Source: Rhodeus uyekii
Taxonomy: Eukaryota; Chordata; Actinopteri; Cypriniformes; Acheilognathidae
Assembly: GCA_037043235.1 (NCBI GenBank)
Contig: JAWRVZ010000217.1
Location: 30,001 to 94,000, forward strand
DNA: 64,000 bases
Direction of reading: 5' to 3'
The notes below the pieces were generated by a model. The model saw nothing but the letters and a program-made list of their open reading frames with translations. It did no database searches and had not been told where the DNA came from. Shown in pieces: positions 59,724 to 64,000 of this stretch; positions within the stretch are counted from its first letter, which is position 1, and every line of letters begins with the position of its first letter. The translations under genes were made by a program, and so were the position numbers.

Positions 59724-61759
59724 CAGTTCCAAAAATCATTCTAAATTTAAAACAGTTGCAGAATCTACAACAGTATCGGCAAAAATAAACAATATTATTG
59801 GAATCACTTTTAGAACAAAATCTTCCAGCTGATGAACGACAAAACATTGACAGTTAATCAGAATTAACCCTGCTTTAAGAGTTTGCGCATGTAAAGCTGC
59901 AAAGCAAAGGATGACGAACGGTGTTCGCTTAGAATAAAGAGAACGATATCATGCATTGGTGCTGCTATCGTTATAGTAGTCAGTCTTGGTGTCAATGGGA
60001 CTTTACACTATCTGCTGATTTATCTGCATGTTTATATGTCTCTGGTCTTAGAGGCTTTTAGAGGAAGCTGAGGCTTTTAGGTTGGGGAGAATCTGTGATC
60101 TCTGACTCATTTGCTGGCTTCCATGGTTGCAAGACGCTGTTTTTTCTGCCAACTGGCAACCCGGAGAGTCAAAATACTATTGGGTAAACTGGCAGTGGGT
60201 GGAATCACACAGACCAAAACAAAAACAGATATTCCGCGTATTGTTGGCTGCATCGTTTTACTGAGAAGCAAGTATGTAACTTGTAACTTGGCATGTAACT
60301 CTGCAAACATTTTAGGGTATTTTTTATGTTTTAGTACAGTAAAAAAAATGACATATACGCACTTTTAAGATATTTTACATCAAATACAGTTAAGCTGAGC
60401 TGTTTATAGATTTGGAAAGTGACAAAATAAAAGCCACAATTCAAGCAAATACTTTAAGTTACAATCCACTACAAAAAAACAACAATCCTTTGTACTTTAT
60501 TTATAGGTAAAAATATGCATACAAACTTAAATGGCACATTTTAAGTAACCAGTATTAGTTGCAATTTTGATTATGAATGATATATAGCTAAAGGCACCGG
60601 ACACACAATTCGAGCAACTTCGCTGTAAATCCTACTGTTGTCTTAATAAGGAAATTCTGAATTACCATTACTTAAAACACCAGCTTTTGGGATCATGACT
60701 CAAACAGGTGCTTAATGAAACTTATTTTGCAGCAAAATCTGTGTGTTCAGTGTTCAATTGAAGTTCTGCCCGACAACAGAGCTGATTGGTAGAAACACAA
60801 GGCGATACATATCTGTGAGTTTCTGTTTCACAGCGGCTCTGTGAAGAAGAAAGGAGGAACTTAGGAGAACGTTAAATTGGTAGGTAGACGTTAAAATAGC
60901 GATACACTTTTGTGTGTGTTTTATATGTTTAATTGTATACGTTTAAACACTTTAGAGTAACATAATCATAGTGACTTTAAATTTAAAGCCTAAAAAGGTC
61001 AGCGATTGCTCTGTGGACTGTAAACTTTCGATCTTAACTCTATTTGCTGCATGAAAACCAGCATTAATATAATATGAACACATTTTATTCTACACGTAAA
61101 ATTCTTTACGCCTCAGGCTCATTTGCTTTCTAACACCAGATTCTGAATACAGCAAGGAAAGCTGCATTAACAATGAAACGGGCTCTTTTTCAGAAGCACA
61201 TATTTAAAACATATGGCAAAAGCTTTAGAGGAAAGTCAGTAGCTGTTCTGCTTAGCGCCACTTGACGTGGAAGCAGTAACCTGAAGCAGAGAGTTCAGTC
61301 TGAGCTCATTTTAATAGGGATCTATGAACGACAAAATGACAAAAGCACTTTAAACCATTACACCCAGATCTATAACAATCTAGCAAAAGAGCCTCAATCT
61401 GAATGTGTGTCGGACAATCAGCTGTGGATATGGAGTATGTGCGTGGGTATCTTTAGCTTAACAATCTTAATGCACCATATTCAAAGCAAAACTGTATTGA
61501 AAGCAACATTCCTCATTTGTTTTTGTGTATTACTTGCCACTTCTCATGAGTTTGAGAGAAAATTGGCACGTTTTCAAAACTACATCTAAAGGCCCGAGTA
61601 TCCTTCCTTTTCCACGTTCTGCTCGGTCTCGGTCAGCACAGCTTTCAAAGTATACTCAATCACGGATGGATAAGGAGTTTCTAAAGGTTTATGGTGATGA
61701 AAAGAATATGAGATAGGAGGAAAAATTGTTTTGAAAATTGAAAAGCGTAAAACCTTTTC

Positions 61760-61905
61760 ATTCCCATGCAAAATGTTTCCGTTCCCCCGAGAAACGTTAC
61801 TTTATTTTTATTGAAAAACGTTTTCGTTCCCCCGAGAAGCTTTGCATTCGCTCACAAACCCGTCGAGTTCCCATGCAAAACATTTGCGCTCCTCCGAGAA
61901 AATGT
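61760..61905 (+). repeat. degenerate short tandem module, three copies
   Basis: Copies near 61760, 61815 and 61868 share TTCCCATGCAAAA and CGTTCCCCCGAGAA-type words at roughly 54-bp spacing. Confidence 0.65.
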
Positions 61906-62115
61906 ACGTTTGTTTGCTCGCAAAGAACTCAAAAGGGTGTGAATGCAAATCTTCTCAGGGAAGTATTTGATTAAATTTGCCTTTTGATTACATGTGCCTT
62001 TTGGGGCCTTCGTAGATGGACGTGTTTGACCCGTGCAGTTCAATTGCTTCTTTACACTCTAGCCAGAGGGCAGCACTGAGTCACGGCATTTACAGGTTAT
62101 TCGCTTAACTCGCTG

Positions 62116-62673
62116 AGTCACACCGCCGTTCACGCACAAATCACTCACAAATCACGCACAGATTGGGTTTGTGCATGCTTGTGCGTCGAGAAATTGACCA
62201 AAGAATTCCACGAACATTCGACGCACGCCCAACGCATGAATCACTGACGGAGCGCGTCCAAACAACGAACAAGCACTTTCAGAATCCACATTGTCAGTGG
62301 AATGAACGTGATACGTGCGCGGTTCATGCGTGGTTCATGAGTGATATGAAGGTGGGGCGTCAGTGGACGGATGTGGTTTCGAACCAGTGCCGACGCATAA
62401 GCACTGACGGCCGACGCGTGTCCCGCGCATAGTCATGCATACTCGACGCATAAACTACGCATGCCGACTCATGAATAACGCACAATAACGAACAATTTTT
62501 AACCGTTCAAAACTCAAAATCACACACAAACCACCTTCGACGCACATCCACTTACAATCACTGACGGTCCACGTTCATTCCACCGGTGAATTACACATAC
62601 GACGCACGCTCCACGTAGAAACGAAAATCTGTGCGTAATTCGTGCGTGATTCATGCGTTTTCGTTGTGTGACT
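62116..62673. mobile_element. CpG-rich foldback element
   Basis: Outer arms AGTCACAC...CACGCACAGATT (62116-62166) and the inverted match at 62623-62673. A second inverted pair, CAGTGGAATGAACGTG, lies at 62295-62310 and 62570-62585. The interior is packed with ACGCA/TGCGT words. Confidence 0.75.
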
Positions 62674-64000
62674 GGCCCTTTAGAAGGACAGAATTAGCAA
62701 AGTAGAAAATCCGCCACTGCATGCAAAGTTTAGAATAAGAACCAAAGCAAAAGCGATGGAGAAGGATATGCTGCTAGGTTTCCTGTTTTGTATGTTTACA
62801 CACTCTTACTTGAGTCACAACTGTGCATATTGCCATCTAGTGGACTCTTCTGACTCAACATTCAGCTCATGCATGTGATGTTGTACGCGCAGCGACCGAC
62901 GATGAAAATCACACCACGTGGAGAGTCACAGAACGCCGACGGCCGAAGTATAGTTTAGGCTTAAAAGGCTTGAGATTTCTTCAATAAATATACCAAGTAA
63001 AAAGCTAATGGAAGCATTAAAAGCTTCTTCTAATGGAAAAGGCCTGAAATTATGGAAGGGTTGCTTACAGTGCATTACTCACATCGATATGCAAGTTACA
63101 GAAAAAATAATGAAATAGTGGATATTTCCCCTGTTTGACAGCTGCAATCTAGTTTGATAACTTTCACAATGGGCGCTAGATAAGAACCGCATGGTGCAAA
63201 CATTGCTGACTGTGTTGTGTTGTTGACGGACAGAGAAACTGCTGGTTTGGAAATGGCAAGGGAGATTGGTCATGCAAGCAATATCAGCAGATAACGATCC
63301 CCAAATAAAGCAATGAAAAAAAGGAACCGAAATCGAAAAACATGGCACTCACTGACAACACAAATACATCCAACGGAAAATAAGAAGAGCACATGCAAAA
63401 CCAAAGTAAATTAAAGAGTCAATTAAAACAAACATGACGCTGTTGAAGATCATTGCAGGTTTGGAAATATTTGGGAGTCATGCTGTTGTCGTTTATCTCA
63501 AGCTGAAGTGACTGTAGCTGCGTATCTTCTGTTCATTTGCTGTCCCTCACAAAAAAGTTGATGCATAACAATCTTTCCTTCTCCATTTTACAAGTCAAAT
63601 GTATACTTTATCGTTACATATTTTATTATGATGGTTTCAAGAGGGATTCTAAAAATGCACAGTTAAAAAAACTTTAAAATGCATTTAATTGAAACTGAAA
63701 ATATTTATTTTCATTGTTATATATTTAAAATTACAGATAATATTTTCCAGTATTTGCCATTTCGATTGCCTTCAGTACAATACAATAAACCAATATAAAA
63801 ACATGACATTAAATCATTAGGCAGACATGTTGTCTTTATAAAATCATGCTTTACTATTTGTCTTACGCAGTGTAAATGACAACATATCTTCCAACTTGTA
63901 CATTTGGTTTATTCCATAGAGCCATATTTATCATTACATTTAGCGATCATTGGCTTTGAAAAGTTTGAAACCCCTGATATAGGGAATTGAAAGAGCTTAA

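Larger units (their letters stand above)
58957..59990. mobile_element. older MITE-like element interrupted by a mariner/Tigger-like one
   Basis: Outer left end GGTCCGTTCACACCAAGAAT (58961) and a right part with TATCGTTATAG...GTCAGTCTTGGTGTCAATGG (59970-59999), a degenerate inverted match. The inner element sits just inside the left end. Confidence 0.65.

Overview
The window is a piece of a vertebrate genome, most likely a teleost and probably a cyprinid-type fish. The clues are long repeat-filled introns, tRNA-derived SINEs, mariner-like, hAT-like and Tc1-like DNA transposon remnants, and abundant microsatellites. The organism call is an inference from repeat style, not from a search.

The only protein-coding gene I can support is on the minus strand. 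It is the internal part of a giant CUB/sushi membrane protein of the CSMD family, best matched by CSMD3. Fourteen exons were placed between 51731 and 8736. All exon junctions agree in phase, and the exons give 765 continuous codons. In transcription order they encode sushi (two exons), CUB (three exons), sushi, CUB (one exon), sushi, CUB (two exons), sushi, CUB (two exons) and sushi. By the recalled family layout this is sushi 2 to sushi 6, with CUB 3 to CUB 6 between them. The start of the gene and CUB 2 lie beyond base 64000. CUB 7 and the rest of the ectodomain, membrane segment and tail lie beyond base 1. Neither end of the gene, nor a promoter or polyA site, is in the window.

Layout: 1-8735 is the intron after the last exon seen, with a GATA/GGAT satellite and nested mariner-like elements. 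8736-18634 holds ten of the fourteen exons with short introns. 18635-26305 is a 7.7 kb intron rich in transposons. 26306-28432 holds two CUB 3 exons on either side of a TTAA-flanked foldback element that carries a 51-bp minisatellite. 28433-39964 is an 11.5 kb intron with a palindrome, LTR-like direct repeats, an inverted repeat, SINEs and one candidate in-frame cassette exon. 40087-49231 is a 9.1 kb intron with a Tc1 transposase remnant. 51732-64000 is upstream intron with a nested foldback, a 1.26 kb tetranucleotide satellite and further foldback elements.

The points most worth checking are a possible 96-nt phase 0-0 exon inside CUB 3, a tandem (GYNNGY) donor that needs its weaker site to keep frame, an extra cysteine in CUB 5, and several foldback or nested elements.
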